In this document: piece after piece, positions 17,596-26,430 of the stretch
Position numbering within the stretch: the first letter of the stretch is position 1
Layout of the letters: each line of letters begins with the position of its first letter
NCBI GenBank assembly: GCA_947648385.1
Contig: CANSNO010000003.1
Span: 1 to 64,000, forward strand
DNA length: 64,000 nt
Direction: 5' to 3'
DNA from: an uncultured Clostridia bacterium
GTDB lineage: Bacteria > Bacillota > Clostridia > Oscillospirales > Butyricicoccaceae
The notes under the pieces: model-generated
Seen by the model: only the letters and a program-made list of their open reading frames with translations
The model's database searches: none
What the model was told of the DNA's origin: nothing
Position numbers and translations under genes: made by a program

Positions 17596-18324
17596 ATGGA
17601 GAAAATGCTTTATGTCCTGCTGCCCTGCATAGGGGGCGGCCTTGTGCAGTCGACGACGGGCTTCGGAGGCGGCATATTTATTATGCTCTTCTTCCCCCTC
17701 TTCCTGCCCATTCTTCAGTCCAGCGCCCTGTCGACGTTGACCAGCCTCTCGGCCGTTCTGATGCTGGCGTGGAAATACCGCGCCTATGCCAAACCGAAAA
17801 TAGTCATACTGCCGGCGGCCGTATATTTTGTGTTCTCCTTTGCCGCCATACGCTTCGCCTCGGGAACCGACCTTTCGGGCCTCAAGGCATATTTCGGCCT
17901 TTTTCTTGTGGCAATGTCGGCCTATTTCATATTTTTTGCCGACAGGCTGAAAATAAAGGCCAATTTCCTTTCGGCGTTTATCTGCGCCGGCATATCGGGC
18001 ATTGCCAGCGGACTTTTCGGCATAGGAGGGCCGCCCATGGTTGTTTATATGCTGGCCATCACGGGCGATGACAAAAACGCCTATATCGCCAATACCCAGT
18101 TGTTTTTTGCCATCACCAGCATCTATACCACCCTTGTCAGGATATTCAGCGGCATAATAACCCTCGAGCTTTTGCCCCTTGCCGTTCCCGGAATAATCGG
18201 AATGTATATAGGCAAATCTATCGGAACCGGAATAATCGAAAAGATAAATGTCGGGACCATGAAAAAACTGATATATGTCTTTCTCGGCCTTTCGGGCGCG
18301 CTGACCTTTGTCACAAATATATAA
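17596..18324 (+). CDS. TauE/SafE-family permease
   Basis: An integral membrane protein of 242 residues with about seven to eight hydrophobic segments and the two-fold repeat characteristic of the TauE/SafE (DUF81) family: an N-terminal GGGLVQSTTGFGGG motif and a second SGIASGLFGIGGPPMV motif. Members export sulfite, sulfoacetate or other small organosulfur anions, but most are unassigned. CAGGAG precedes the ATG. It is a single-gene unit between a near-consensus promoter and a terminator, divergent from DUF3343; the substrate is unknown. Confidence 0.9.
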   Translation: MEKMLYVLLPCIGGGLVQSTTGFGGGIFIMLFFPLFLPILQSSALSTLTSLSAVLMLAWKYRAYAKPKIVILPAAVYFVFSFAAIRFASGTDLSGLKAYFGLFLVAMSAYFIFFADRLKIKANFLSAFICAGISGIASGLFGIGGPPMVVYMLAITGDDKNAYIANTQLFFAITSIYTTLVRIFSGIITLELLPLAVPGIIGMYIGKSIGTGIIEKINVGTMKKLIYVFLGLSGALTFVTNI

Positions 18325-18340
18325 ATACATAGATTTATCG

Positions 18341-18374
18341 AAAGCCGCGGCATGAGCCGCGGCTTTTTGTTTTT
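18341..18374 (+). terminator. Rho-independent terminator
   Basis: AAAGCCGCGGC/GCCGCGGCTTT stem with ATGA loop and a T-rich tail, after the TauE-family gene. Confidence 0.9.
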
Positions 18375-18437
18375 ATACATATTATTGCCGGCCGCCTCAT
18401 AGTATCTATCAAATCGAATGTAAAAGAGGGTAATGTC

Positions 18438-18899
18438 ATGATAATCTATACGGCAAAGTTTTCCAAAAAGAAGGCCGTGGCCATTCTGTGCGCCATCGCC
18501 GTTATCATTGCCGCCATAATTCTGGCCTCGCCCGGCAGTGAAGAGCGAGCGGCCTTTTCGGGCGGCATAAGGGCCGAGAACGCGGAGGAGGTAAAAACAT
18601 ATATCGAGTCTCTGGGCTATGAGACGACGGGGGAGGCGACAAACAAAGAGGTGGTCATACCCCGTGAGTTTGACGAGGTCTATGAAAACTACAACGAAAT
18701 CCAGAAGGAGTGCGGCTTTGACCTCAGCGGCTACAAGGGCAGCCGCGCCACACTTTACACATACAGCCTCAGCGGCTATCCCGGCTGTGACGAGGAGGTT
18801 CTGTGCGACGTTCTCGTGTGCAAGGGTCGGGTGGTCGGCGGCAACGTCTACACCCTCAGGCTGGACGGCTTTATGCACGGGCTGAAAGAAGCAGGTTGA
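18438..18899 (+). CDS. DUF4830-type membrane-anchored protein
   Basis: A 153-residue protein with a single N-terminal span (about 12-32) and an extracytoplasmic domain ending in VVGGNVYTLRLDGFMHGL, the tail I associate with the clostridial DUF4830 family. The middle has the ESLGYET pattern of that family. Function unknown. It is monocistronic or loosely joined to the nucleotidyltransferase behind it; the -35 box of that gene's promoter overlaps this stop codon. Confidence 0.65.
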   Translation: MIIYTAKFSKKKAVAILCAIAVIIAAIILASPGSEERAAFSGGIRAENAEEVKTYIESLGYETTGEATNKEVVIPREFDEVYENYNEIQKECGFDLSGYKGSRATLYTYSLSGYPGCDEEVLCDVLVCKGRVVGGNVYTLRLDGFMHGLKEAG

Positions 18900-18924
18900 T
18901 ATTTTTCTCCCACCAGTGTATACT
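18896..18924 (+). promoter_or_regulatory. Promoter for the nucleotidyltransferase
   Basis: TTGATA (18896-18901), 17-base spacer, TATACT (18919-18924), overlapping the end of the upstream gene. Confidence 0.6.
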
Positions 18925-18959
18925 GAAAAAACAGAGACGCACAGTGGGAGGATAAATAT

Positions 18960-19859
18960 ATGAAAAATACGACCCTTCTCGTTTTGGCGGCCGGAATGGG
19001 CAGCCGCTTCGGCGGCCTCAAGCAGATTGAGCCTCTGGGGCCTGACGGGGAGATTATAATCGACTATTCCCTTTATGACGCCCGATTGGCCGGCTTTGAC
19101 AGGGTGGTTTTTGTCGTCAAGCCCGAGCTGCTTGAGACATTTAAAGAGGTCATCGGCCGCAGGGCCGAAAAGATAATGGAGGTCGGCTACGCCCTACAGG
19201 ACGTCAATATGCTTCCGAAAGGCTTTACCTGTCCCGAGGGCAGGGTCAAGCCATGGGGCACGGGCCACGCCGTCTGGTGCGCGAAAAATGAGATAGACGG
19301 CCCCTTCGGCGTCATAAACGCCGACGATTTTTACGGCAGGGACGCCTATGTCCGCCTCGGAAACTTTCTTAAAAATAATGTCGGCGACGGACATATGTGC
19401 ATGGTGGGTTTTCCGCTGGAGAACACCCTGACCGAAAACGGCTCGGTTTCAAGGGGCATATGCGACGTCAGCGACGGCAAGCTCCTTTCGGTCACCGAGC
19501 GCACGGCCATCGCGCGCCGCGGCGGAGTTATTACATACGAGGAGGGGGGCCAAAGCTTCCCGATAGCCGACGGCAGTTTGGCCTCCATGAATGTCTGGGG
19601 GCTTGACAGCTCGGTTTTTGACGACATGGGAAAGGCCTTTGAGGCTTTTCTGTCGACCCTCGAGGGAGAGAGAAAACTCAAGGGCGAGTTTTATCTCCCC
19701 ACCTTTGTCGACGGGCTGATAAAGGCCGACAAGGCTCAGGTCGAGGTGCTTCCGACGACCTCGCGCTGGTACGGCGTCACATACCGCGAGGATAAGGAGG
19801 GCGTTTCAAAGGCCCTCAAAAGGCTTCATGACGAGGGCGTTTATCCCTCTCTCAGATAA
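18960..19859 (+). CDS. Sugar-phosphate nucleotidyltransferase family protein
   Basis: A 299-residue NTP-transferase of the GT-A-like Rossmann fold: LVLAAGMGSRFGGLKQIEPL at the N-terminus is the nucleotide-binding loop (GxGxR plus downstream K), and INADDFYGRDAY holds the metal-binding aspartates. It should couple a sugar-1-phosphate to a nucleotide, but the sugar is not evident and the family in Clostridia is mostly uncharacterised. No sugar pathway genes adjoin. GGGAGG precedes the ATG. Confidence 0.85.
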   Translation: MKNTTLLVLAAGMGSRFGGLKQIEPLGPDGEIIIDYSLYDARLAGFDRVVFVVKPELLETFKEVIGRRAEKIMEVGYALQDVNMLPKGFTCPEGRVKPWGTGHAVWCAKNEIDGPFGVINADDFYGRDAYVRLGNFLKNNVGDGHMCMVGFPLENTLTENGSVSRGICDVSDGKLLSVTERTAIARRGGVITYEEGGQSFPIADGSLASMNVWGLDSSVFDDMGKAFEAFLSTLEGERKLKGEFYLPTFVDGLIKADKAQVEVLPTTSRWYGVTYREDKEGVSKALKRLHDEGVYPSLR

Positions 19860-19868
19860 AAATATTTT

Positions 19869-19905
19869 TAAAGGCGGCTTCCGAAAGGAGGCCGCCTTTT
19901 TTGTA
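19869..19905 (+). terminator. Rho-independent terminator
   Basis: AAGGCGGC/GCCGCCTT stem with a T run, after the nucleotidyltransferase. Confidence 0.88.
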
Positions 19906-19968
19906 TTCTTTCGGATAAACAGGCAAGAATAAGAGCGGAAGAACCAATAAAAAAGGTGATGAAAAGCT

Positions 19969-21408
19969 TTGAAGCTGGATATGGATTTTGAACAGAACAT
20001 AAAGATAATGGACAACCTCCTTTCGGACGACCCGACGCTGAAGATAAGGAACTTTGAAAACCGCGCCGGGGGCCTGCGCTGCCGCCTCTATTTCAGCGAC
20101 GGCATGGCGTCCTCACAGCTTTTGATGGACGGCGTCGTCAGGCCGATCACCGAATACGAGGGACAGCTGCCTCAGGGCGGAACCCTCGACTATATCGCCC
20201 TTGTGGCCTTGGGTCTGCCCGAGGTAACATGGACCGACGAAACCGAAAAAATGATAGCGTCTGTGACCTACGGCGACGCGCTGCTCTTTGCCGAGGGTCA
20301 GGGGGGCTGCCTTATAATCGGCTGCAAAAACTTCCCCTACCGCGCCATATCCGAGCCGGAGGACGAAAAGGTGGCCAAAGGCCCCAAGGAGGGCTTTGTC
20401 GAGCCGATGATGATGAATATTTCCATGCTCAAGCGCAGGCTCAGGACAAATAAGCTCAAGCTGGAAATGAAAACCGTCGGGCAGAAAAGCGGCACGGCCT
20501 GCTGTATATGCTATCTTGAGGACGCCGTGGATATGAACGTGCTGGAAAGGGTCAGACAGGGAATAGATGGCATTGAAATGGACGGCGTTTTCAGCTCCAG
20601 CTATATAGACGAGCTGATGAACCCCACTCCCTTTTCTCTCTTCCAGCGAGCGGGAGCCACGGCGCGCCCCGACGCGGCGGCCGCCAAGCTGTTGGAGGGC
20701 AGGGTGATAGTGATAGTCGACGGCACGCCCGAGGTCTTGACGGCGCCCTATATTTTTCTTGAGAACTTCCAAAGCCCCGAGGACTATTACGTCTCGTACC
20801 ACCACGCTTTTTTCTCGCGCTTTCTCCGCATGGCCGGATTTTTTATCGCCATATCCCTTGTGCCCATATATATCGCCATCCTTAACTATCACCCCGGCAC
20901 CCTTTCGGTGGGAATGATACTCAGCATTGTACAGGCTCAGGCCCAGACGCCTTTTTCGGCCGTTTCGGAGGCAATAATCCTCATGCTGTCCTTTGACCTT
21001 TTGCGTGAAGCCGGCCTCAGAACGCCGTCGAGCATAGGCCAGACCCTTTCGATTGTCGGCGCTCTGGTGCTGGGACAGTCGGCAGTCGAGGCCAATATAG
21101 TCTCCCCGGCCATGGTCATAGTGGTGGCCCTTTCGGGCGTCACGGGGCTGATAATAAACAACCTCAAAAACCAGATAATCATTCTGCGTCTGCTTCTTAT
21201 CGCTTTCGCCTCTCTGGGGGGCCTGTGGGGGTATGTGCTTGGCGTGTCGGTCATCCTCGGCCTGCTGGCCGATAAAAAGAGCTTCGGCATAGATTATCTG
21301 ACGGGTATGCCGGCCGTGGCTCAGGGAAGCCACGAGGACAGCATATTCCGCGCACCCTTTAAGTTTATGAAAAAAAGGGGGAGATTCGTATCTCGGGAAA
21401 AGGATTAA
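19969..21408 (+). CDS. Spore germination protein, GerA-type A subunit
   Basis: A subunit of a germinant receptor in the spore inner membrane. The soluble N-terminal domain (~1-270) is followed by a membrane domain of about five to six spans (~280-440) with the family motif TPFSAVSEAIILMLSFDLLREAG in its middle. Length 479 is typical. The start is TTG at 19969, 8 bases after AGGTGAT; the next ATG (19981) is too far. The C and B subunits follow with overlaps, giving an A-C-B operon. Expected to be made in the forespore; a sigma-G promoter was looked for upstream but not seen clearly. Confidence 0.92.
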   Translation: MKLDMDFEQNIKIMDNLLSDDPTLKIRNFENRAGGLRCRLYFSDGMASSQLLMDGVVRPITEYEGQLPQGGTLDYIALVALGLPEVTWTDETEKMIASVTYGDALLFAEGQGGCLIIGCKNFPYRAISEPEDEKVAKGPKEGFVEPMMMNISMLKRRLRTNKLKLEMKTVGQKSGTACCICYLEDAVDMNVLERVRQGIDGIEMDGVFSSSYIDELMNPTPFSLFQRAGATARPDAAAAKLLEGRVIVIVDGTPEVLTAPYIFLENFQSPEDYYVSYHHAFFSRFLRMAGFFIAISLVPIYIAILNYHPGTLSVGMILSIVQAQAQTPFSAVSEAIILMLSFDLLREAGLRTPSSIGQTLSIVGALVLGQSAVEANIVSPAMVIVVALSGVTGLIINNLKNQIIILRLLLIAFASLGGLWGYVLGVSVILGLLADKKSFGIDYLTGMPAVAQGSHEDSIFRAPFKFMKKRGRFVSREKD

Positions 21409-22451
21409 AGGCTCCGGCGGCGCTGGCCGTCTGTCTGGCCTTCTGCCTCGGCATTGAGGGGTGCGGCGCTCGCGAGCTTCAGCTTTTCACCATCGCCACG
21501 GCCATCGGCGTCGACAGGGGAGAAAGCGGCTATGCCGTCACTATCGAGGGAAGCGGCGAGTCCTCCGACGGCACTAAGGTCACAAAGCCCAAGGTCGAAA
21601 GGGGAGAGGGGGAAACGCTCACCCTCTGTCTGTCGGATATAAGAAAAAAGGGCGGACGCTACCCCTATCTCAGGCACAGCGTGCTGCTGCTCATCTCCAT
21701 GGACGCGGCCGAGCAGAGCCTTGAAAACCTGTTGGAATATGTTATAAACGAGCACAATTTCAGGCTCAGCACCTATGTGGCCGTGGCCAATGGGGAGGCC
21801 GGGGGCTTTTTCAGCGACGAGGACTATGAGAGCCAAAGGCTCGTCCGTTCCCTGTCAAAGGGGGCCAACACGGTCACGACGACCGAGGTCATGCTGGCCG
21901 ACCTCATTTATGACGTCTATTCTCCCGGCGCCGACGCCTTTTTGCCCCTTGTGACCGAGGAGGAGACCGAGGGCATAGTTTTTTTCAGAGGTTTCAAGCC
22001 CGTGGGAATTCTCAACGGACAGCTCACGCCGGCCTTTCTCATGACCAAGGGAATAGTCCGCTCGGGCAATATGAGCGTCGAGGTGGACGGCGTGCCCTGC
22101 TCCTTCAAGCTTAATCAGAATAAAACCGACAGAAAGGTCACCGTCGAAAACGGCCGCGCCGTATTGGACATAAAAATAAAGGCCCATTTCCGCTCCGAGG
22201 ACAGGCCCTCCGGCATCGAAAAGGCCGAAAAGGCCCTTGAGGACAGGCTGACGGAGGATGTGCTGAATATGATGGCCGCCCTCAAGGAGGCCGGGAGCGA
22301 CGCCGCCGGCTTCGGCCGTCTTTTATACCGCGGCCAAAACGGCCTTTGGAGGGAAATAGAGGACGATTGGCCTCGCCTTTATGCCGAGAGTCAGGTCAGG
22401 GTGTCGGTCGAGGCCGAGGTGGACGGCGCGCCCCAGGAGGAAAAAAGATGA
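21390..22451 (+). CDS. Ger(x)C family lipoprotein with non-canonical start
   Basis: C subunit of the germinant receptor, a lipoprotein on the spore inner membrane. Opening with a basic tip, the hydrophobic AALAVCLAFCLG (about 11-22) runs into a lipobox-like IEGC, then ARELQLFTIATAIGVDRG, typical of Ger(x)C. The frame has no stop back to 21360, yet no ATG, GTG or TTG occurs in it until 21681 (GTG), which would delete the signal peptide and ~97 residues. ATC at 21390, six bases after GGGGGAG, is the best-placed codon; ATT at 21384 is too close. Coordinates assume that ATC start (353 residues). It overlaps the A gene by 19 bases; a base error at the start codon is an alternative. Confidence 0.8.
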   Translation: MSGKGLKAPAALAVCLAFCLGIEGCGARELQLFTIATAIGVDRGESGYAVTIEGSGESSDGTKVTKPKVERGEGETLTLCLSDIRKKGGRYPYLRHSVLLLISMDAAEQSLENLLEYVINEHNFRLSTYVAVANGEAGGFFSDEDYESQRLVRSLSKGANTVTTTEVMLADLIYDVYSPGADAFLPLVTEEETEGIVFFRGFKPVGILNGQLTPAFLMTKGIVRSGNMSVEVDGVPCSFKLNQNKTDRKVTVENGRAVLDIKIKAHFRSEDRPSGIEKAEKALEDRLTEDVLNMMAALKEAGSDAAGFGRLLYRGQNGLWREIEDDWPRLYAESQVRVSVEAEVDGAPQEEKR

Positions 22452-23476
22452 AAAAAATAGGAGTTTACAGGTGCTTTGTCGTCATGTTCATCTTTATGAC
22501 GGCCGATATTCTGAACTTCAACTATTTTCCCGGCGGCAGGTATACTCTGGCCGTATATCCCGTGGCGGCCCTGCTGGCCCTGCCCTTTTACCGCCTGTGC
22601 GCCTGGCTGTGCGCCAAGGAGCCGGGCAAAGCCAAAAAGCTTGTCTGCCCCCTTTATTTTCTGCTTACCGCCGTCATGGCCGGCGGCATTCTCGGCCGCG
22701 TATACTATTTTGTCAATATAAACAACGATTTCGACATGAACCTTTTGCTGATAGCCTCCGGCGTGGCGGCGACGGCGCTGTGGCTGTGCTGCCGTCGGGG
22801 GCTGGGCTTTTTCAGGTATATCGACATGGCCTTTTTCGGCATGGCGGCCTGTCTGGCCGTCTTTTTCCTGACAGCCGTCGCCATAGGCGACCCCGGCAGG
22901 CTGCTGCCCATATTTGACGGCGATATCAGGCCCATGGCCGTCGGCCTGTGGAAGCAGTTCATCGTCCCCTTTTCTCAGGGCTTTATAGTCATAGCCTGGC
23001 TTAGCGGCAGAGCCGAGAGGAAGGATATCGAAAAGGGGGCATGGCTGGCGGCGGCCGCGGCGGCGCTGCTCCTGTCGGCCGAGCAGGTCAAGATGATATT
23101 GGCCATCGGCTATGAGATAGCCTCCCACTTGACCTTCCCCTCCTATACCGTGGCCGGAGTCAAGAGGCTCGGCTCCTACGGGCTGCACATCGAGGAGGTT
23201 CTCGTCTGCGGACTTATTCTCGGCAGGATAGTCAAGCTCGGCGTGCTGATGGATTTCGGCGGACGGTGCCTCCACGCCGTCAATGAGAAGATAAAAATAA
23301 ATCTCGGCGCCTGCGTCACGGCCGCCGCCGCCTTTCTGCTGGGTATGCGCTTTCTCGGCACGGCCAAAGGGGCCGCGCTGTGGGCTGAAAACGCCTATTA
23401 TCCCCTCGGCGTCATGTGTGTGCTGGTGCCCCTTGGGGCTTCGCTCTTTGCCGCCTCCCACGAGAAGAAAAAATAA
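22448..23476 (+). CDS. Spore germination protein, GerB-type transporter subunit
   Basis: The B subunit, a 342-residue APC-superfamily-like protein with about ten hydrophobic segments, which forms the germinant-sensing transporter core of the receptor. Visible parts include FIFMTADILNFNYFPGGR at the start and KQFIVPFSQGFIVIAWLSG in the middle. A longer frame from 22346 exists, but AGGAGGAAAAAAG precedes ATG 22448, which overlaps the C-subunit stop as ATGA, giving tight coupling. Germinant specificity cannot be inferred from sequence. Confidence 0.82.
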   Translation: MKKIGVYRCFVVMFIFMTADILNFNYFPGGRYTLAVYPVAALLALPFYRLCAWLCAKEPGKAKKLVCPLYFLLTAVMAGGILGRVYYFVNINNDFDMNLLLIASGVAATALWLCCRRGLGFFRYIDMAFFGMAACLAVFFLTAVAIGDPGRLLPIFDGDIRPMAVGLWKQFIVPFSQGFIVIAWLSGRAERKDIEKGAWLAAAAAALLLSAEQVKMILAIGYEIASHLTFPSYTVAGVKRLGSYGLHIEEVLVCGLILGRIVKLGVLMDFGGRCLHAVNEKIKINLGACVTAAAAFLLGMRFLGTAKGAALWAENAYYPLGVMCVLVPLGASLFAASHEKKK

Positions 23477-23486
23477 CGGTTTGTCC

Positions 23487-23515
23487 TTGCGCGGCAAATA
23501 AGTGTGTGCTATAAT
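23487..23515 (+). promoter_or_regulatory. Promoter for typA
   Basis: TTGCGC (23487-23492), 17-base spacer, TATAAT (23510-23515). Confidence 0.65.
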
Positions 23516-23562
23516 ATATCAGTTCTATTGAAATAATTTTCTTTTATAAGGGGAATTGATAT

Positions 23563-25389
23563 ATGCGCAGAGAAGACCTCAGGAATATCGCCATCGTCGC
23601 CCATGTCGACCATGGCAAAACAACCCTTGTCGACCAGATGCTCAAGCAGAGCGGCACCTTCCGTGAGAATCAGGCCGTGGCCGAAAGGGTCATGGACAGC
23701 AACGACCTTGAAAGAGAGCGCGGCATAACCATACTGGCCAAAAACACGTCGGTACACTATAAGGGGGTCAAAATAAACATCATCGACACCCCGGGCCACG
23801 CCGATTTCGGCGGCGAGGTCGAGCGCGTGCTCAAGATGGTCGACGGCGTTCTGCTCCTTGTCGACGCCGCCGAAGGCCCCATGCCCCAGACCCGTTTCGT
23901 GCTTCAAAAGGCCCTTTCGCTTGGTCACAAGGTGGTTGTCGTCATCAATAAGATAGACCGCCCTGACGCCAGGATAAACGAGGTCATCGACGAGGTTCTG
24001 GAGCTGCTTATCAGCCTCGACGCCAACGACGAGCAGCTCAATTCTCCCGTCCTCTTCTGCTCGGGCAGGGACGGCACCGCCTCCCTTTCTCCCGAAAGTA
24101 TGGGAAGCGATTTGACGCCCCTTTTCGACGCCATTCTGGAGCATATCGACTGCCCCGAGGCCGAGATGGACGGCCCCACCCAGATGCTTGTCTCCTCCAT
24201 CGACTATAACGACTATGTGGGCCGCATCTGCATCGGCAGGATAGAGCGCGGCACGCTGAAAAAGAATCAGGACGTCATCGTCTGCCATTATCACGGAAGT
24301 CACGAGCCTTATAAATCAAAGGCCGTCAACCTTTACGGCATCGAGGGCCTCGACCGCGTGCCGATAGACGAGGCCAAGGCCGGCGAGATAGTGGCCCTTT
24401 CGGGCATATCCGATATCACCATCGGCGACACGATTTGCGCTCCCGAAAGCGTCGAGCCTCTTTCCTTTGTCAAAATATCCGAGCCGACCGTCGAGATGAC
24501 CTTTTCGGTCAACGACAGCCCCTTTGCCGGTACCGAGGGAAAGTTCGTCACCTCCCGTCACCTGCGCGAGAGGCTTATGAGAGAGCTGCTCAAGGACGTC
24601 TCCCTCAGGGTCACCGAGACCGACTCCACCGAGAGCTTCAAGGTGGCCGGGCGCGGCGAGATGCACCTTTCCATTCTCATCGAGACCATGCGAAGGGAGG
24701 GCTATGAGTTCTCGGTCGGCGCGCCGCGCGTCCTCTTCAAGGAAGAAAACGGCGTCAGGACAGAGCCTGTCGAGCTTGTGGTCTGCGACGTTCCCAACGA
24801 TTATGTTGGCGCCGTAATGGAAAAGCTCGGCTCGCGCAAGGGCGAGCTGGTGCAGATGAACCCCCAGGGCGACACGAGAATGAGGCTGGAATACAACGTC
24901 CCCTCGAGAGGCCTTTTCGGCTACAGGAACGAGTTCCTGACCGACACGCGCGGCGAGGGCATCATGAGCACCGTCTTCGGCGGTTATGTGCCCTATAAGG
25001 GGGATATCATGACAAGAACGACCGGCTCTCTCGTGGCCTTCGAGACGGGTGAAGCCGTTACATACGGCCTTTTCAACGCCCAGGACAGGGGCGCCCTCTT
25101 CATCACCCCCGGCACCAAGGTCTATGAGGGCATGATAGTCGGCCAGTCGCCCAAGGCCGAGGACATAAACGTCAACGTCTGCAAAAAGAAGCACGTCACC
25201 AATATGCGCGCCTCGGGCAGCGACGACGCCATGAGGCTTGTGCCCCCCAGGCAGATGAGCCTTGAGGCCTGCATCGAGTTCATCGCCGACGACGAGCTTA
25301 TCGAGGTCACTCCCAAGAGCCTGAGGATAAGAAAGGCCATCCTCAATAACCAGATGAGGGCCAAAAAGTACGCCGCCGCAAAAAAATAA
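23563..25389 (+). CDS. typA: Ribosome-associated GTPase TypA/BipA
   Basis: Translational GTPase of the EF-G type that helps 50S assembly and stress adaptation. G1 [10 protein letters not shown]2 region RERGITIL, G3 [11 protein letters not shown] and G4 NKIDRP are present, followed by domains II, III, V and the BipA-specific C-terminal domain with [12 protein letters not shown] near the end. 608 residues is the usual length. It is a single gene bounded by a promoter and a strong terminator. Confidence 0.96.
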   Translation: MRREDLRNIAIVAHVDHGKTTLVDQMLKQSGTFRENQAVAERVMDSNDLERERGITILAKNTSVHYKGVKINIIDTPGHADFGGEVERVLKMVDGVLLLVDAAEGPMPQTRFVLQKALSLGHKVVVVINKIDRPDARINEVIDEVLELLISLDANDEQLNSPVLFCSGRDGTASLSPESMGSDLTPLFDAILEHIDCPEAEMDGPTQMLVSSIDYNDYVGRICIGRIERGTLKKNQDVIVCHYHGSHEPYKSKAVNLYGIEGLDRVPIDEAKAGEIVALSGISDITIGDTICAPESVEPLSFVKISEPTVEMTFSVNDSPFAGTEGKFVTSRHLRERLMRELLKDVSLRVTETDSTESFKVAGRGEMHLSILIETMRREGYEFSVGAPRVLFKEENGVRTEPVELVVCDVPNDYVGAVMEKLGSRKGELVQMNPQGDTRMRLEYNVPSRGLFGYRNEFLTDTRGEGIMSTVFGGYVPYKGDIMTRTTGSLVAFETGEAVTYGLFNAQDRGALFITPGTKVYEGMIVGQSPKAEDINVNVCKKKHVTNMRASGSDDAMRLVPPRQMSLEACIEFIADDELIEVTPKSLRIRKAILNNQMRAKKYAAAKK

Positions 25390-25403
25390 AACCGCTTTGT
25401 CTG

Positions 25404-25432
25404 AGAACCTCCCGTAAGGGAGGTTCTTTTTT
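25404..25432 (+). terminator. Rho-independent terminator of typA
   Basis: AGAACCTCCC/GGGAGGTTCT stem, GTAA loop, T run. Confidence 0.92.
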
Positions 25433-25495
25433 CATAAACAGGAAAGAAAATATAAAAGAAGCAACAAAAATCGTTAAAAAATACCCTTTTTTATG

Positions 25496-25524
25496 TTGAC
25501 AAAACCGGCCTTTGGAGATACGAT
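25496..25524 (+). promoter_or_regulatory. Promoter for nfnAB
   Basis: Consensus TTGACA (25496-25501), 17-base spacer, TACGAT (25519-25524). Confidence 0.7.
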
Positions 25525-25575
25525 ATTAGTGTGTGTGAAAACCGTTATTACACAATAAATTAAGGAGAGTACAAG

Positions 25576-26430
25576 ATGGAAAAGTACCAGATTGTTAAGA
25601 AGAAACCTCTCAAGCCCGACATCACCATGATGGATATCTATGCCCCCCTTGTGGCCAAGAAGGCCAAGGCCGGACAGTTTATCATCTTCAGAGTGAACGC
25701 CGACGGCGAGAGGGTGCCTCTGACCATTGCCGGCACCGACAAGGAAAAGGGCACAGTCAGCATCATCTTCCAGAAGGTGGGCGCCTCCACAATGGCTCTT
25801 GACGAGCTGAACGAGGGCGAGTGCCTCCACGATTTCGTCGGCCCCCTGGGCGTGCCTACGGACATCGCCGCTATGGGCAAGAAGGTCGCCGTTGTCGGCG
25901 GCGGCGCCGGATGCGCCATCGCCTATCCCATCGCCAAGGCTCTGCACGAGTCGGGCGCCGAGGTCGACCTTATCGCCGGCTTCCGCAATAAAGACCTCAT
26001 CATCCTTGAGGATGAGATGAAGGCCGCCTGCACCAACCTGCATATGTGTACCGATATCGGCGACTACGGCTTCCACGGCTTCGGCCTCGATATGCTCAAG
26101 AAGCTGGTATCCGAGGGCAAGAAGTTCGACCATGTCGTTGCCATCGGCCCCCTGATGATGATGAAGTTCATCTGCGTTTACACCAAGGAGGCCGGCATCC
26201 CCACAACCATCTCCATGAACCCCATCATGGTCGACGGCACGGGTATGTGCGGCTGCTGCCGCGTCACGGTCGGCGGCGAGACAAAGTTCGCCTGTGTCGA
26301 CGGCCCCGACTTTGACGGCCATCTTGTCGACTTTGACGAGTGCATCGCCAGAAACAACACATATAAAGAGTTCGAGAACAAGAAGAAAGAAGAGCATATC
26401 TGCAGATTGAGAGGTAAGACAAATGCCTAA
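25576..26430 (+). CDS. nfnA: NfnA-type FAD/2Fe-2S subunit (SudB-like)
   Basis: Small subunit of NADH-dependent ferredoxin:NADP+ oxidoreductase, also called the sulfide/dihydroorotate-dehydrogenase-like electron carrier. An FAD/NAD-binding fold (VVGGGAGCAIAYPIAKAL, about 102-119) is followed by a C-terminal 2Fe-2S region with ligands in GMCGCCRVTVGG and KFACVDGP. With NfnB it bifurcates electrons: NADPH to NAD+ and ferredoxin, or the reverse, balancing redox in anaerobes. 284 residues is normal. AAGGAGAG precedes the ATG. The nfnB start overlaps its end by 8 bases. Codon use is more G/C-ending than neighbours, consistent with high expression. Confidence 0.92.
   Translation: MEKYQIVKKKPLKPDITMMDIYAPLVAKKAKAGQFIIFRVNADGERVPLTIAGTDKEKGTVSIIFQKVGASTMALDELNEGECLHDFVGPLGVPTDIAAMGKKVAVVGGGAGCAIAYPIAKALHESGAEVDLIAGFRNKDLIILEDEMKAACTNLHMCTDIGDYGFHGFGLDMLKKLVSEGKKFDHVVAIGPLMMMKFICVYTKEAGIPTTISMNPIMVDGTGMCGCCRVTVGGETKFACVDGPDFDGHLVDFDECIARNNTYKEFENKKKEEHICRLRGKTNA

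Noticed and set aside
18907..18949. Inverted CTCCCAC/GTGGGAG as RNA control of the nucleotidyltransferase
   Set aside because: The left arm lies within the promoter and would not be in the transcript.
22346..22447. 34-residue N-terminal extension of the GerB-type subunit
   Set aside because: It lies inside the Ger(x)C gene and lacks a ribosome site; ATG 22448 has AGGAGG and overlaps the upstream stop.
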